From Sulfobacillus harzensis (lineage in GTDB: Bacteria; Bacillota; Sulfobacillia; Sulfobacillales; Sulfobacillaceae), in NCBI RefSeq assembly GCF_012933365.1, contig NZ_JABBVZ010000019.1, positions 1-55,233 on the forward strand: DNA of 55,233 nt, read 5' to 3'. Of the stretch, positions 18,417-26,897 are shown one piece after another (position 1 is the stretch's first letter; the number at the start of each line of letters is the position of its first letter). The notes beneath the pieces were generated by a model, which was not told the origin of the DNA, searched no databases, and was given only the letters and a program-made list of their open reading frames with translations. A program made the translations under genes and the position numbers.

Positions 18417-18659
18417 ATGTTTCGAGCGCGTCGTCATTGGCTGTTGCTCGTGATCCCTTATTTATGGATTGTGTTCGCGGTTCCGCTCATCAATCGAATT
18501 CACTATGAACCCGGGGGGATTCCCTTCCTTATGCTCTGGATGGGTGCCGGCGTGGTCGTGACGTCCTTGTCGGTTGGCGCTGTCTTCTCCATTGACCGGC
18601 GTCGGAAGGCCCAGGGCAATGCCGGCTCGACAAGCGGCACGGAGGGAGGGCTGAACTGA
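18417..18659 (+). CDS. DUF3311 small membrane protein, partner of the SSS transporter
   Basis: An 80-residue protein with two membrane segments (WLLLVIPYLWIVFAVPLI and a second around residues 40-62) and a charged tail beginning SIDRRRKAQG. Small DUF3311 proteins are commonly encoded directly before sodium:solute symporters and are thought to be accessory subunits. The stop codon overlaps the start of the transporter gene (TGATG), so the pair is translationally coupled. The ATG at 18417 follows AGGAGAGGAG; an upstream TTG at 18375 is less likely. Confidence 0.82.
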   Translation: MFRARRHWLLLVIPYLWIVFAVPLINRIHYEPGGIPFLMLWMGAGVVVTSLSVGAVFSIDRRRKAQGNAGSTSGTEGGLN

Positions 18660-20179
18660 TGCGCTTTTTGATATCGGCCATCATCGTGCTGGGGACGACC
18701 ATTGGCAGCGCCTGGATGGCCAGTCGCGGGAAGAAAATTAATCTGCAGGACTGGGCGGTCGGTGGACGTCAGTTCGGTGGGGTGCTCTATTGGTTTCTGA
18801 GCGCGGGCGACATCTTTACGACTTTCGCCTTCCTCGGCGCCAGTGGTTGGGCTTACGCGTACGGAGCGCCGGGGTTTTACATCTTCGGGAACGTCGCCTT
18901 GGGATACACCTTGGGCTATTGGCTCCTGCCGCGTCTTTGGGAAATCGGCAAAAAGCACCGCTTGCTCACTCAAGCCGATTTTTACAATAAGCGTTTCGGC
19001 ACGCCTTGGCTCGGTTCGGTGTTGGCGGTCGTTGGGATTGTCGCCCTCATCCCATACATTGAGCTCCAATTCACCGGGCTTGGCCTCATTCTCAAGTTGA
19101 CATTCGGATCGGCGGTTTCGACAGACTGGATGATTGTGTTCGCGGGCTTTATCGTGCTGGTCTTTACATTCTTGACCGGTCTGAAGAGCGTGGCGCTGGG
19201 GAGCATCGTAAAAGATGTGCTCATGGTGGCGATTCTCGCTTACATGGCCGTCATGGTGGGGGTGTTTACCCATGATGGCTCGCTAATCACCATATTTCAC
19301 CACATGGACCAAACGCACCCGTCTTATTCCCGACTGCCGGGGTTGGTTCCGGCCAAGCACTACACCTCGTTATGGTTTATGTCCGCACTGATTGTGACCA
19401 ACTTGGGATATTGGGTATGGCCCCAGACCTTTCAGTATGCGTTTTCCGCCCGCAGCGGCGATGTGGTCCGTCGCAACGCGGTATTTCAGCCGCTGTATGC
19501 CTTGGCGTATTTCTTCACTTTTGCCATCGGGTTTGCAGCCCTGTTGGCCGTCCCTGGACTCTCCAGCAGCAACGATGCCTTATTGGCGTTGGCCGCCAAA
19601 TATTTCCCCGGGTGGTTTCTTGGCCTCTTGGCCGGTGGGGGGATGCTGGTGGCCATTGTACCGGGATCGCTGCTCATGTTGACGGCAGCTGCGCTTTTTG
19701 CCGACAACATCTACCGTGGCCTTCTTAAGCCGAGGGCGGACGACCAAGAGGTTCTCAAGGTCTCCCGCTATGCCTTGATTGGTGTGGCTGCCGTCTCGGT
19801 TGGGGTGGCGCTCTCCAACGACAAAACGCTGGTCTCCATTCTGCTGATTGCGTACTCCATGGTGAGCCAGCTAGCTCCCAGCGTTCTATTGAGCCTGCTG
19901 TGGCGGCGAATTACGAAATGGGGCGTCTTGAGCGGCGTCGTGGTGGGGCTTCTCGGGGTTACGGTTCCCACCCTCATCCACATCGAAACCCTCATTGGCA
20001 AGTCGATTGACACGGCCTTAATTGCGGTCGCCGCCAACTTTGTGGTGACGGTGGTCGTAAGCCTGTTCACCCAGCCGCCAAGCGAAGAGGCAATTCGGGT
20101 GGGCATCGAGCCGGCGTCCGGGGAGATGTATGCCGCGCCGGTGGTGGCGGCCGCGCCCCAGCCCGAACTTCATCAGTAA
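18659..20179 (+). CDS. Sodium:solute symporter (SSS) family protein
   Basis: A 506-residue membrane protein with about 13 membrane segments. SSS-type features are the N-terminal DWAVGGRQFGGVLYWF, typical of the first cytoplasmic loop, FLGASGWAYAYGAPGF in the substrate-pathway helix, and LTGLKSVALGSIVKDVLM in the sodium-site region. It resembles the pantothenate/proline/carboxylate branch. It is coupled to the DUF3311 gene and lies between the racemase-like gene and an M20 hydrolase, so amino acids, acyl-amino acids or carboxylates are plausible substrates. The C-terminal 30 residues are alanine- and proline-rich and cytoplasmic. Confidence 0.88.
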   Translation: MRFLISAIIVLGTTIGSAWMASRGKKINLQDWAVGGRQFGGVLYWFLSAGDIFTTFAFLGASGWAYAYGAPGFYIFGNVALGYTLGYWLLPRLWEIGKKHRLLTQADFYNKRFGTPWLGSVLAVVGIVALIPYIELQFTGLGLILKLTFGSAVSTDWMIVFAGFIVLVFTFLTGLKSVALGSIVKDVLMVAILAYMAVMVGVFTHDGSLITIFHHMDQTHPSYSRLPGLVPAKHYTSLWFMSALIVTNLGYWVWPQTFQYAFSARSGDVVRRNAVFQPLYALAYFFTFAIGFAALLAVPGLSSSNDALLALAAKYFPGWFLGLLAGGGMLVAIVPGSLLMLTAAALFADNIYRGLLKPRADDQEVLKVSRYALIGVAAVSVGVALSNDKTLVSILLIAYSMVSQLAPSVLLSLLWRRITKWGVLSGVVVGLLGVTVPTLIHIETLIGKSIDTALIAVAANFVVTVVVSLFTQPPSEEAIRVGIEPASGEMYAAPVVAAAPQPELHQ

Positions 20180-20200
20180 TTGGGTAAGGAGGACAAGACT

Positions 20201-21328
20201 TTGGACGATAGAACGGCAGCGCTCCTCAAACGATCAAGGGAACGTCTGACGAGTGAGATTCTCGACGTCAGCCATTTCATCCATCAACATCCGGAAACTA
20301 GATTTGAAGAACGAGAATCCAGCCGGTTTTTGCGCGAAACACTTGAGCGAGCGGGGTTCGCCGTCACGAGCCCTGTTGGGACACTCGCTACCGCGTTTAT
20401 CGCCAAGACGGGGACACCCGGCGGACCAGTGATAGCTCTCATGGCGGAATATGATGCGCTGCCGGGGATCGGTCATGCATGTGGTCATAACATTATAGCG
20501 GCCATGTCTGTCGGCGCCGGTCTCATGCTCAAAAGCGTATGGGATGAGCTAAACATCCAGGGGGAGCTTTGGATCATGGGGACCCCGGGTGAGGAAGGCG
20601 GTGGCGGAAAAATTGCGCTGTTGGACCAAGGCGCGTTTGACGGCGTGACGGCAGCAGCCATGCTGCACCCGGCGTCCAGCAACACGGCGTCGCCAATAAT
20701 GTTGGCACGAGAGGGCATAGACGTGACCTTCTTGGGACAGGCATCCCACGCGGCGTCGGCTCCAGAGCGCGGCCGGGACGCCTTGGGGGCCGCGGTAGCG
20801 TTTTTGACGGTTATCAATGCGATGCGCGCCACCTTGAGAAGCGACGCCAACATCTACGGCAATGTTCGCGAGGGGGGTCAATCGCCGAACATCATCGTGG
20901 ATCGCTGCAGCGTGCGCCTGCAAATTCGGGCGGCGGATACGGACTACATGAGTGAATTGGTTCGGCGCATCAAATCGGCTGCTGAAGGCGTGAGCGCCGC
21001 GCTTGGAACCCAGTTGGAATGGACGCGCTTTGTTCCGCCGTATCAGGAACTACGAACAGATCCGACTATGGCCGCCATTTTGGAAGACGCCTTTGCCTGG
21101 CTCGACCGGCCTGTTTGTACCGCCCCGCGTTCTGGCGGCTCCACGGATGCGGGAAACATCAGCCATCATGTCCCTACGCTGCATGGCAACATAGACATCG
21201 GGCCAATCCCGGGTCATTCCGAAGCTTTCGAATTGGCGGCCGGCGGTGAGTCCGGGGACCGTGCGGCGTTGGATGGCGCCTTTGCACTCGCGTACGTCGC
21301 TGCCACCATGCTGCAAGCTGTTCACTAG
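20201..21328 (+). CDS. M20 family amidohydrolase, third copy (AbgB-like branch)
   Basis: A 375-residue M20 metallohydrolase from a different branch from the two tandem copies upstream: the first metal block is ALMAEYDALPGIGHACGHN, as in aminobenzoyl-glutamate hydrolase-like proteins, followed by TPGEEGGGGK, QASHAASAPERGRDALGA and a C-terminal GHSEAF. The start is inferred to be TTG at 20201, 8 bases after AAGGAGG; the TTG at 20180 lies before that site. It follows the symporter stop by about 20 bases, placing import and hydrolysis of an amide-linked compound in one operon. Confidence 0.87.
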   Translation: MDDRTAALLKRSRERLTSEILDVSHFIHQHPETRFEERESSRFLRETLERAGFAVTSPVGTLATAFIAKTGTPGGPVIALMAEYDALPGIGHACGHNIIAAMSVGAGLMLKSVWDELNIQGELWIMGTPGEEGGGGKIALLDQGAFDGVTAAAMLHPASSNTASPIMLAREGIDVTFLGQASHAASAPERGRDALGAAVAFLTVINAMRATLRSDANIYGNVREGGQSPNIIVDRCSVRLQIRAADTDYMSELVRRIKSAAEGVSAALGTQLEWTRFVPPYQELRTDPTMAAILEDAFAWLDRPVCTAPRSGGSTDAGNISHHVPTLHGNIDIGPIPGHSEAFELAAGGESGDRAALDGAFALAYVAATMLQAVH

Positions 21329-21504
21329 CCACCCCGTCTCGGCAACAAGAAACATACCGGGCGCCTTACGACTTCGATCGCAGGGCGCTCGTGTTGTTCT
21401 AAGCCGGGTTCCAAAACCGGGTCCACACCGCCAACCCACCAAGGTGGTGAAGGTCCATGTATAGGCCATTACGAGGCTAAATAGATGAACGATTCCAGTT
21501 AGTA

Positions 21505-21533
21505 TTGACATACTATACTTATCTGGATTTAAT
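21505..21533 (+). promoter_or_regulatory. Promoter of the sugar ABC operon
   Basis: A perfect TTGACA at 21505-21510 is followed after 17 bases by TTTAAT at 21528-21533. The LacI-type operator overlaps its downstream edge. Confidence 0.75.
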
Positions 21534-21551
21534 ATGGAAACGTATCCATAT
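21532..21551. promoter_or_regulatory. LacI-family operator
   Basis: A 20-base palindrome with 9 of 10 pairs matching: left arm ATATGGAAAC, right arm GTATCCATAT, with the central CG expected of LacI-family operators. It starts at the last bases of the -10 element and covers the expected transcription start, so binding should block transcription. The obvious candidate repressor is the LacI protein encoded at the end of the same operon (24406-25392). Confidence 0.75.
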
Positions 21552-21566
21552 GAAAGGGGTGCAACC

Positions 21567-22631
21567 ATGTTGAAAGGACGCTTAGCTGCGTTGGCACTAG
21601 GGTCGCTGTTGGCCAGTGCTGCACTCGCCGGGTGCGGGGGCGGGACCTCAAATTCGGCTTCCGGGTCCGGTAAGGATTTGGTGTACTTCATCTTTACCGG
21701 CTATAGTTCACCATATTTTGCTCCGATGGCAACGGCTGTAAAACAGGCCGCTCAGTACTATCCCAATCTCAACCTGAAGATTGTGAACGCCAATGGCTCC
21801 CCGTCCCAAGAAGTGACTGACATTAACGAGGCCGTTGCAAACAACGCCAAGGGTATTATCCTGAACCCAGTCAACGGGGCGGTAACTAGTGCGGCCATGC
21901 ACGCCATGAAACAAGGCGTCCCGGTCATCACCATCGACCGAGACGTCAACAACCCCAAGGGTCGCAAGCTCTTTATTGGCGACAACGACCACCAGTTGGG
22001 TGTTGAGCAGACTAAGTACGCGATAAAGTACCTCATCGCGAACAAGGTTCCAAAGCCTTGGAATGTTGTGGTTTTGACGGGGACGCCGGGTTCCAGCACC
22101 GCAATTGATCGCGCGGCAGGTGCCATGTCGGTGTTGAATCCTTATGTGTCAAATGGCTCGGCTAAAATTGTCCTCAACCAAACTGGGCAGTTTGCTACGA
22201 ACACCGCCCAAACCGTGATGTCGGAATTCTTAGCAAAAAATAGCCACGTCCAATTGGTGGTCGCAGGAAATGACGCGATGGCTTTGGGGGCGATTACGGC
22301 GTTGCAAAACGCGGGACTCAAGCCTGGAAAAAGCGTCTTTGTCGTCGGTGCCGATGCACAGCCGCAGAGTTTGACGGACATTCAGAAGGGGACGCAATTG
22401 GACACCGTGACGCATGCACCGTTTGTTGAGGCCTATTGGGCGGTAGAGGCGATGGACAACATCTTGCAATACCACGTCAACCCACCGGCCAAATACGCAG
22501 CAAAGGGCCTCATCATTCCCATGACATTGGTCACGAAGAGTAATGTCAGCCAGATCTCAGGATGGGGGACTCCGAAAACAGTTCCCGCATTGCCCTATGG
22601 GCACGCATCTAGTCACAAAGTGAGTCAATAG
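21567..22631 (+). CDS. Sugar ABC transporter substrate-binding lipoprotein (CUT2, RbsB/FrcB type)
   Basis: A 354-residue periplasmic-binding-protein type 1 lipoprotein. The signal peptide runs from MLKGRLAALALGSLLASA to a lipobox LAGC, where the cysteine would be lipidated. The mature protein shows the RbsB-type pattern: SSPYFAPMATAVKQAA, GIILNPVNGAV, VPVITIDRDVN, VVAGNDAMALGAITAL and FVVGADAQPQSL. The ATG at 21567 has AAAGGGGTG upstream; an earlier ATG at 21534 lies inside the operator. It heads an operon with a single-domain ATPase, a permease and the LacI regulator. A monosaccharide or polyol is the probable ligand. Confidence 0.9.
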   Translation: MLKGRLAALALGSLLASAALAGCGGGTSNSASGSGKDLVYFIFTGYSSPYFAPMATAVKQAAQYYPNLNLKIVNANGSPSQEVTDINEAVANNAKGIILNPVNGAVTSAAMHAMKQGVPVITIDRDVNNPKGRKLFIGDNDHQLGVEQTKYAIKYLIANKVPKPWNVVVLTGTPGSSTAIDRAAGAMSVLNPYVSNGSAKIVLNQTGQFATNTAQTVMSEFLAKNSHVQLVVAGNDAMALGAITALQNAGLKPGKSVFVVGADAQPQSLTDIQKGTQLDTVTHAPFVEAYWAVEAMDNILQYHVNPPAKYAAKGLIIPMTLVTKSNVSQISGWGTPKTVPALPYGHASSHKVSQ

Positions 22632-22639
22632 AGTGGGGA

Positions 22640-22667
22640 GAGGCCCTGGGAGACAATCTGGGGCCTC
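22640..22667 (+). other. Intercistronic stem-loop after the binding-protein gene
   Basis: GAGGCCC at 22640-22646 pairs with GGGCCTC at 22661-22667. It begins 9 bases after the binding-protein stop and is followed by normal downstream genes without a T-run. It probably protects the upstream message or partially attenuates readthrough, which gives excess binding protein over membrane components. Confidence 0.55.
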
Positions 22668-22690
22668 CGCATCTTAGGGAGGGATGCCTC

Positions 22691-23446
22691 GTGGCAGTTG
22701 CTCACGATACACCATTGTTGTCTATTCGCGGTCTCTCCAAAGCGTTTGGACCTGTTCAGGCGGTGAATAATGTCAATCTTGACATTTATAGTGGCGAGGT
22801 TGTCGGGCTGGTTGGGGACAATGCCGCCGGTAAATCCACGTTTCTAAGTCTTTTGACCGGCTATAACCAGCGCGATGCCGGAGAGATTTTCTACAAGGGC
22901 GAGCCCAAACAGGTCGCATCGCCGCGTGCTAGTCGCAACCTGCTGAAGATTGAGATGGTGTATCAGAATCTTTCATTGGCACCAGATCTAACGGTATGGC
23001 AGAACATGTTTTTGGGCGAGGAGAAGACCAAGGGGCGGTGGTTCAATAACCGATCGGCGATGATTGCCGATGCCGATCGGGTATTGTCAGAGCTTAACGC
23101 ACGTGCGCGTGCGTCTGATTTAGTTGGTACGCTATCGGGAGGAGAGCAGCAGTTGGTGGCCATTGGCCGGGCGTTGCTATTCGACCGGGAACTCATCATC
23201 ATGGATGAACCAACCGCCGCTATTTCGGTGGCTAAGATTTCCGATGTGCTGAAGCTCATTTTGCAACTAAAGGAACGGGGAAAGTCGGTGATCCTCGTGA
23301 GCCATCGCTTAGAGGATATTCTAACGGTTGCAGACCGCATTGTGGTGTTCTCGCATGGTGCCGTGAAGACTATTTTGACGAACCAAAACCTTGATATCAC
23401 TGATTTGGTGAAGGAAATGTTTGAACCAAGGGGGGCGGCGAAGTGA
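22691..23446 (+). CDS. Sugar ABC transporter ATP-binding protein (single-domain, FrcA type)
   Basis: A 251-residue ATPase. Walker A is GDNAAGKSTFL, the Q-loop VYQNLSLAPDLTVWQNMFL, the signature LSGGEQQLVAIGRALLF, Walker B LIIMDEPTAAI and the switch histidine is in LVSHRLEDI. Most CUT2 sugar importers use a double ATPase of about 500 residues; this is the shorter single-domain kind, as in fructose FrcBCA systems. The GTG start has AGGGAGGG 7 bases upstream. Its stop overlaps the start of the permease gene. Confidence 0.9.
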   Translation: MAVAHDTPLLSIRGLSKAFGPVQAVNNVNLDIYSGEVVGLVGDNAAGKSTFLSLLTGYNQRDAGEIFYKGEPKQVASPRASRNLLKIEMVYQNLSLAPDLTVWQNMFLGEEKTKGRWFNNRSAMIADADRVLSELNARARASDLVGTLSGGEQQLVAIGRALLFDRELIIMDEPTAAISVAKISDVLKLILQLKERGKSVILVSHRLEDILTVADRIVVFSHGAVKTILTNQNLDITDLVKEMFEPRGAAK

Positions 23447-24405
23447 AAAGTATCAGCACAAAAGTATTCGGGCCCTCCGGGAGTGTCCGCCGGCCAATTC
23501 TCTTTTTGGTAATTGCACTTATCCTTTCGGGCATTGTTGCCCCGTCATTTTTGACCTCTCGCAACATCAATGCGCTCCTGGTGAGCTCCAGTTTCTTGGT
23601 GGTTATCACGATCGGTGAAGCGCTAGTGATCATGACCGGAATGATTGACCTTGGTGTTGAAAGCATTTTAGCCTCAGGTGGAATGCTCGTCGCCTTCTTA
23701 ACCGTTATGCAGCATCTATCCGCGGGCGTTGCCATTCCGTTCACCCTGGTGAGCGGCCTCTTTGTGGGGCTGGTTGTGGGCCTCTTGGTCACCAAGGGAC
23801 GGATTCCCTCTTTTATTGTAACTTTAGGAACCTATTGGGGCCTTAAGGGTATTGCTCTCTTATTCAACGGTGGAAACTACATCAGCCCTAATAGCGGGGA
23901 GTTCTCATTCAGTGGTCTCTCGGGAACGTTTTTAGGTATGCCGACGTTGGTGGTCCTAATGGTGGTATTGGTGGCCGTCGCCCAACTACTCTTTTCCTAC
24001 ACCCCAGCTGGCACATGGATTCGGGCTGTTGGCTCGAACGAGATGTCAGCCAAGACAGTTGGTCTTAACATTGATGCCATGAAGATCGGCATGTTTATGA
24101 TATCGGGCCTCCTTGCTGCTTTTGCCGGGATTCTCATTGCCTCGTGGCAGGGGTCCATGTACCCGACGACTGGCGCAGGATACTCCTTGCAGGCAATCGC
24201 CGCCGTCATACTAGGAGGCATCCCCTTCACGGGCGGCCGCGGATCTATCGTGGGCGCCGCCATTGGTGCATTGATTATCGGTCTAATCAACGACATCATC
24301 GTCTTGGTTGGTTTGCCGTCGCTCTACGAATACATTTTTGTTGCCATCATCCTTGTCATTGCCGGACTGCAAGCCCGGGCGGCTCGTGGGGCGGTCGTTA
24401 AGTAG
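23443..24405 (+). CDS. Sugar ABC transporter permease (RbsC/FrcC type)
   Basis: A 320-residue inner-membrane permease with about 10 membrane segments. The BPD_transp_2-type pattern is clear: ITIGEALVIMTGMIDLGVES near residue 50, VTLGTYWGLKGIALLF, AVGSNEMSAKTVGLN, and ILGGIPFTGGRGSIVG near residue 265, which forms the coupling loop. It starts with a GTG that overlaps the ATPase stop codon (GTGA). The LacI gene begins at the very next base after its stop. Confidence 0.92.
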   Translation: MKSISTKVFGPSGSVRRPILFLVIALILSGIVAPSFLTSRNINALLVSSSFLVVITIGEALVIMTGMIDLGVESILASGGMLVAFLTVMQHLSAGVAIPFTLVSGLFVGLVVGLLVTKGRIPSFIVTLGTYWGLKGIALLFNGGNYISPNSGEFSFSGLSGTFLGMPTLVVLMVVLVAVAQLLFSYTPAGTWIRAVGSNEMSAKTVGLNIDAMKIGMFMISGLLAAFAGILIASWQGSMYPTTGAGYSLQAIAAVILGGIPFTGGRGSIVGAAIGALIIGLINDIIVLVGLPSLYEYIFVAIILVIAGLQARAARGAVVK

Positions 24406-25392
24406 ATGGCGACAATTAAGGATATTGCACGACGTGCGGGAGTTGGGGTTGCGACCGTCTCCCGCGCCCTAAATCGGAGCGGGTATGTCAGACCGGAAAC
24501 ATTGACGAAGATCGAGCAAGTCGCTGACGAGCTTGGGTACGTCCCAAATCGCCAAGCCCGTGCCATGGTAAATGGTTCAACTCAGACATTCGGAATTTTA
24601 ATTCCTGATATGGATAACGCGCTCTTCATGCGCATCGTCCGCGGGATCAACGATTTTGCCTATCCCTTGGGATACTCTCTGTTGGTTATGGACTCTCGGG
24701 GAAATCCGGAGCGCGAGCGGCGGATATGTCGAACTATGCAGGAACTCCGCGTGGATGGATTGGTGCTGTTTGCGACCCCCGGTACCGCGAATTTGTTAAC
24801 CACGCTTGATCGGACGCTGCCCGCAGTCGTTATTGACCGATTGTTGCCATCGTCGGATGTTCCCCAAGTGTCTGTCGACCATTATAAGGGTGCCAAGGAT
24901 GCTGTCGGTCTTCTGTTAAGCGTCTGCCAGTACCCCCCGGCCATGATTTCCGGTCCTGAACAGGTAACGAGTTCGGAAGCCCGTCTACAAGGATACCGAG
25001 ATGCACTCCGCAGCGCGGGCGTTTCGCCCAAAGACGAAAGGATTGAGAGTGGAGGTTATACTTACGAGGGCGGTTATCAGGCAATGAGGGGTCTTCTAAC
25101 GCGTGGCCGTTCCTTAGATGGGGTGTTTGCCGCTAATGACCTCTCCGCTTTAGGGGCCTTGAGAGCTATTCGAGACGTGGGGCTCCGCTGCCCCGACGAT
25201 GTCCGAGTTGTTGGATTTGACGATATTGAGGCAACCAGGTATGTGTACCCGTCGCTTACGACGATTCGTCAACCAATGGATGAAATCGGCCGCGTCGCGG
25301 TGGACATGCTGGTCAAGCGGGTAACCGGGGAACTGGTTGAGGTCGATCCTGTACTGTTGGCAGGCAAGTTAATCCGGAGAGAGTCATGTTAA
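24406..25392 (+). CDS. LacI family transcriptional regulator
   Basis: A 328-residue repressor. The N-terminal helix-turn-helix and hinge are textbook: [20 protein letters not shown] followed by [15 protein letters not shown]. The rest is a sugar-binding type 1 domain ([46 protein letters not shown]). The ATG starts directly after the permease stop codon, so it is cotranscribed with the importer and probably autoregulated through the operator at 21532-21551. No sugar kinase or isomerase accompanies the importer, so the inducing sugar is unknown. Confidence 0.93.
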   Translation: MATIKDIARRAGVGVATVSRALNRSGYVRPETLTKIEQVADELGYVPNRQARAMVNGSTQTFGILIPDMDNALFMRIVRGINDFAYPLGYSLLVMDSRGNPERERRICRTMQELRVDGLVLFATPGTANLLTTLDRTLPAVVIDRLLPSSDVPQVSVDHYKGAKDAVGLLLSVCQYPPAMISGPEQVTSSEARLQGYRDALRSAGVSPKDERIESGGYTYEGGYQAMRGLLTRGRSLDGVFAANDLSALGALRAIRDVGLRCPDDVRVVGFDDIEATRYVYPSLTTIRQPMDEIGRVAVDMLVKRVTGELVEVDPVLLAGKLIRRESC

Positions 25393-25598
25393 GAGTGTCG
25401 AGTGATGGCCCCCGGTCCTGGCCACGGCCGTTGCCGACGTAGAGTCGGTGGACACAACCGTGGAGAGCGTATCGTAATCGACCTTGGTACCCCCGGCGCT
25501 AAGATGGAGGGGGAGACGGTTATTCGGGCACGGCGCCACGATGTGTTCCCAAATCCGCGTGTATATGTTTGTCTAGGTACATAGAGGAGGGGCATATC

Positions 25599-26753
25599 GT
25601 GCAGGCAGAGGAATTTCGTCAACATTTTCCAGGTCTTAGGGATATCGTTCACTTATGCAGCTGCAGTCAAGGTGCACAATCGGACCGCACGATTGTGGCT
25701 ATGAACGAATTCATGAACAGTTGGCGGAACGGGATTGCGCCTTGGGATGAATGGATGGGGATGGCGGACCGGGCTCGTGAGGCATTTGCTGCGCTTATCA
25801 ACGCGTCGCCGCGTGATGTGGCAGTGGTATCGTGTGCGTCGGAAGCCGCGTTTCAAGTGGCGTCCACTCAGGAGTACCGGCCAGAGCGGGCAGCAATCGT
25901 AACCAATGACTTGGAGTTTCCCTCGATCGCCCATGTCTGGTTAGCAGCCCAACAAAAGGGGGCGGAGGTCCGTTTTGCCACGGAGACGGATGGGGTTGTG
26001 GCGACGGAGCAGTACCTCGAACTCATCGACGAGAGCGTGGCGTTGGTATCTGTTCCCCTGGTCACCTACGCCAACGGGATGCGGTTTGCCGTGGAGGAAA
26101 TCAGCCAGAAGGCGCACCAGGTGGGCGCCAAGGTGGTCGTTGATGCGTATCAAGGAGCCGGTGTGATACCAATCGATGTGAATACCATGGGCTGTGACTA
26201 CCTCTTTTCGGGGGCTCTCAAGTACTTGTTAGGGATTCCGGGGATCGCATTTCTCTGGACGCGTCCGGAGGTTGGAAGAGAAGTCGAACCCATTTTGACG
26301 GGGTGGTTTGCAAGACAGAGTCCCTTTGCCTTCACACCGCGGGTGCTGGATTACAGTCCGGATGCCCGCCGCTTTCAGACAGGCACCCCAGGAATTGCGG
26401 CGGCCTATGCGTCGGCTGCGGGCTTGTCGCTGATTAACGAGACCGACCCCCGGGACGTGCTTCAGCACGTGGAAACCCTTGCTGATGTGCTTCAAGAAGG
26501 CCTGATTGACCTCGGATATGACCTATATTCACCGCTTTCGGTCCCTGCCAGGGGCCCCCAAGTTGCGGTCTATTCGCAGAACCCCGAGCCTCTTTCCGCG
26601 TTTCTCAAGGCTCGGCACATCTATGCAAGCCCTCGGGGGAGGGCCATCCGATTGAGTCTTCATTTCTATAACAATGTCGAGGACGTGAAGCGGACGATTC
26701 AGGCGTTTGCTGCCTTTCGCGATGAGCATCCGAGAAGCGTCTCGGTGCTGTGA
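25599..26753 (+). CDS. Class V aminotransferase / cysteine desulfurase-like PLP enzyme
   Basis: A 384-residue fold-type I PLP protein. Conserved elements are the N-terminal HLCSCSQGAQS (a loop that binds the cofactor phosphate of the partner subunit), VVSCASEAAFQVA, TNDLEFPSIAHVW, VVVDAYQGAGVIPIDV with the PLP-ring aspartate, and SGALKYLLGIPGIAFL, where the lysine forms the Schiff base. It resembles isopenicillin-epimerase/kynureninase-like members more than NifS, and no persulfide-forming cysteine loop is evident. The GTG at 25599 lies 6 bases after GAGGAGGGG. It stands alone, convergent with the PTS Enzyme I gene; its reaction cannot be assigned. Confidence 0.82.
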   Translation: MQAEEFRQHFPGLRDIVHLCSCSQGAQSDRTIVAMNEFMNSWRNGIAPWDEWMGMADRAREAFAALINASPRDVAVVSCASEAAFQVASTQEYRPERAAIVTNDLEFPSIAHVWLAAQQKGAEVRFATETDGVVATEQYLELIDESVALVSVPLVTYANGMRFAVEEISQKAHQVGAKVVVDAYQGAGVIPIDVNTMGCDYLFSGALKYLLGIPGIAFLWTRPEVGREVEPILTGWFARQSPFAFTPRVLDYSPDARRFQTGTPGIAAAYASAAGLSLINETDPRDVLQHVETLADVLQEGLIDLGYDLYSPLSVPARGPQVAVYSQNPEPLSAFLKARHIYASPRGRAIRLSLHFYNNVEDVKRTIQAFAAFRDEHPRSVSVL

Positions 26754-26897
26754 CGAAGATTGTTTCTGGAAGTTCAGCATGATGTCCGTGTCTTTTTGTG
26801 GACCGCGAGGTCATGAAGAGTTCGGCGGACCGGCGCTCAGCCTTCTTTAGTTCACGAGGAGAAATGACTGCGCAGACCCACGGGTCGCATCCCGCGG

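Noticed and set aside
18503..19273. A 256-codon minus-strand frame antisense to the SSS transporter
   Set aside because: Histidine-, proline- and glutamate-rich translation typical of a GC-rich antisense shadow; the transporter on the plus strand is certain.
21345..21450. GC-rich repeats (CCGGGTTCC and ACCGGGTCC) after the third M20 gene as a terminator
   Set aside because: The copies are direct, not inverted, and no stable hairpin with a T-run could be drawn.
25393..25598. Possible small gene between the LacI and aminotransferase genes
   Set aside because: The 60- to 87-codon frames here lack ribosome binding sites and motifs.
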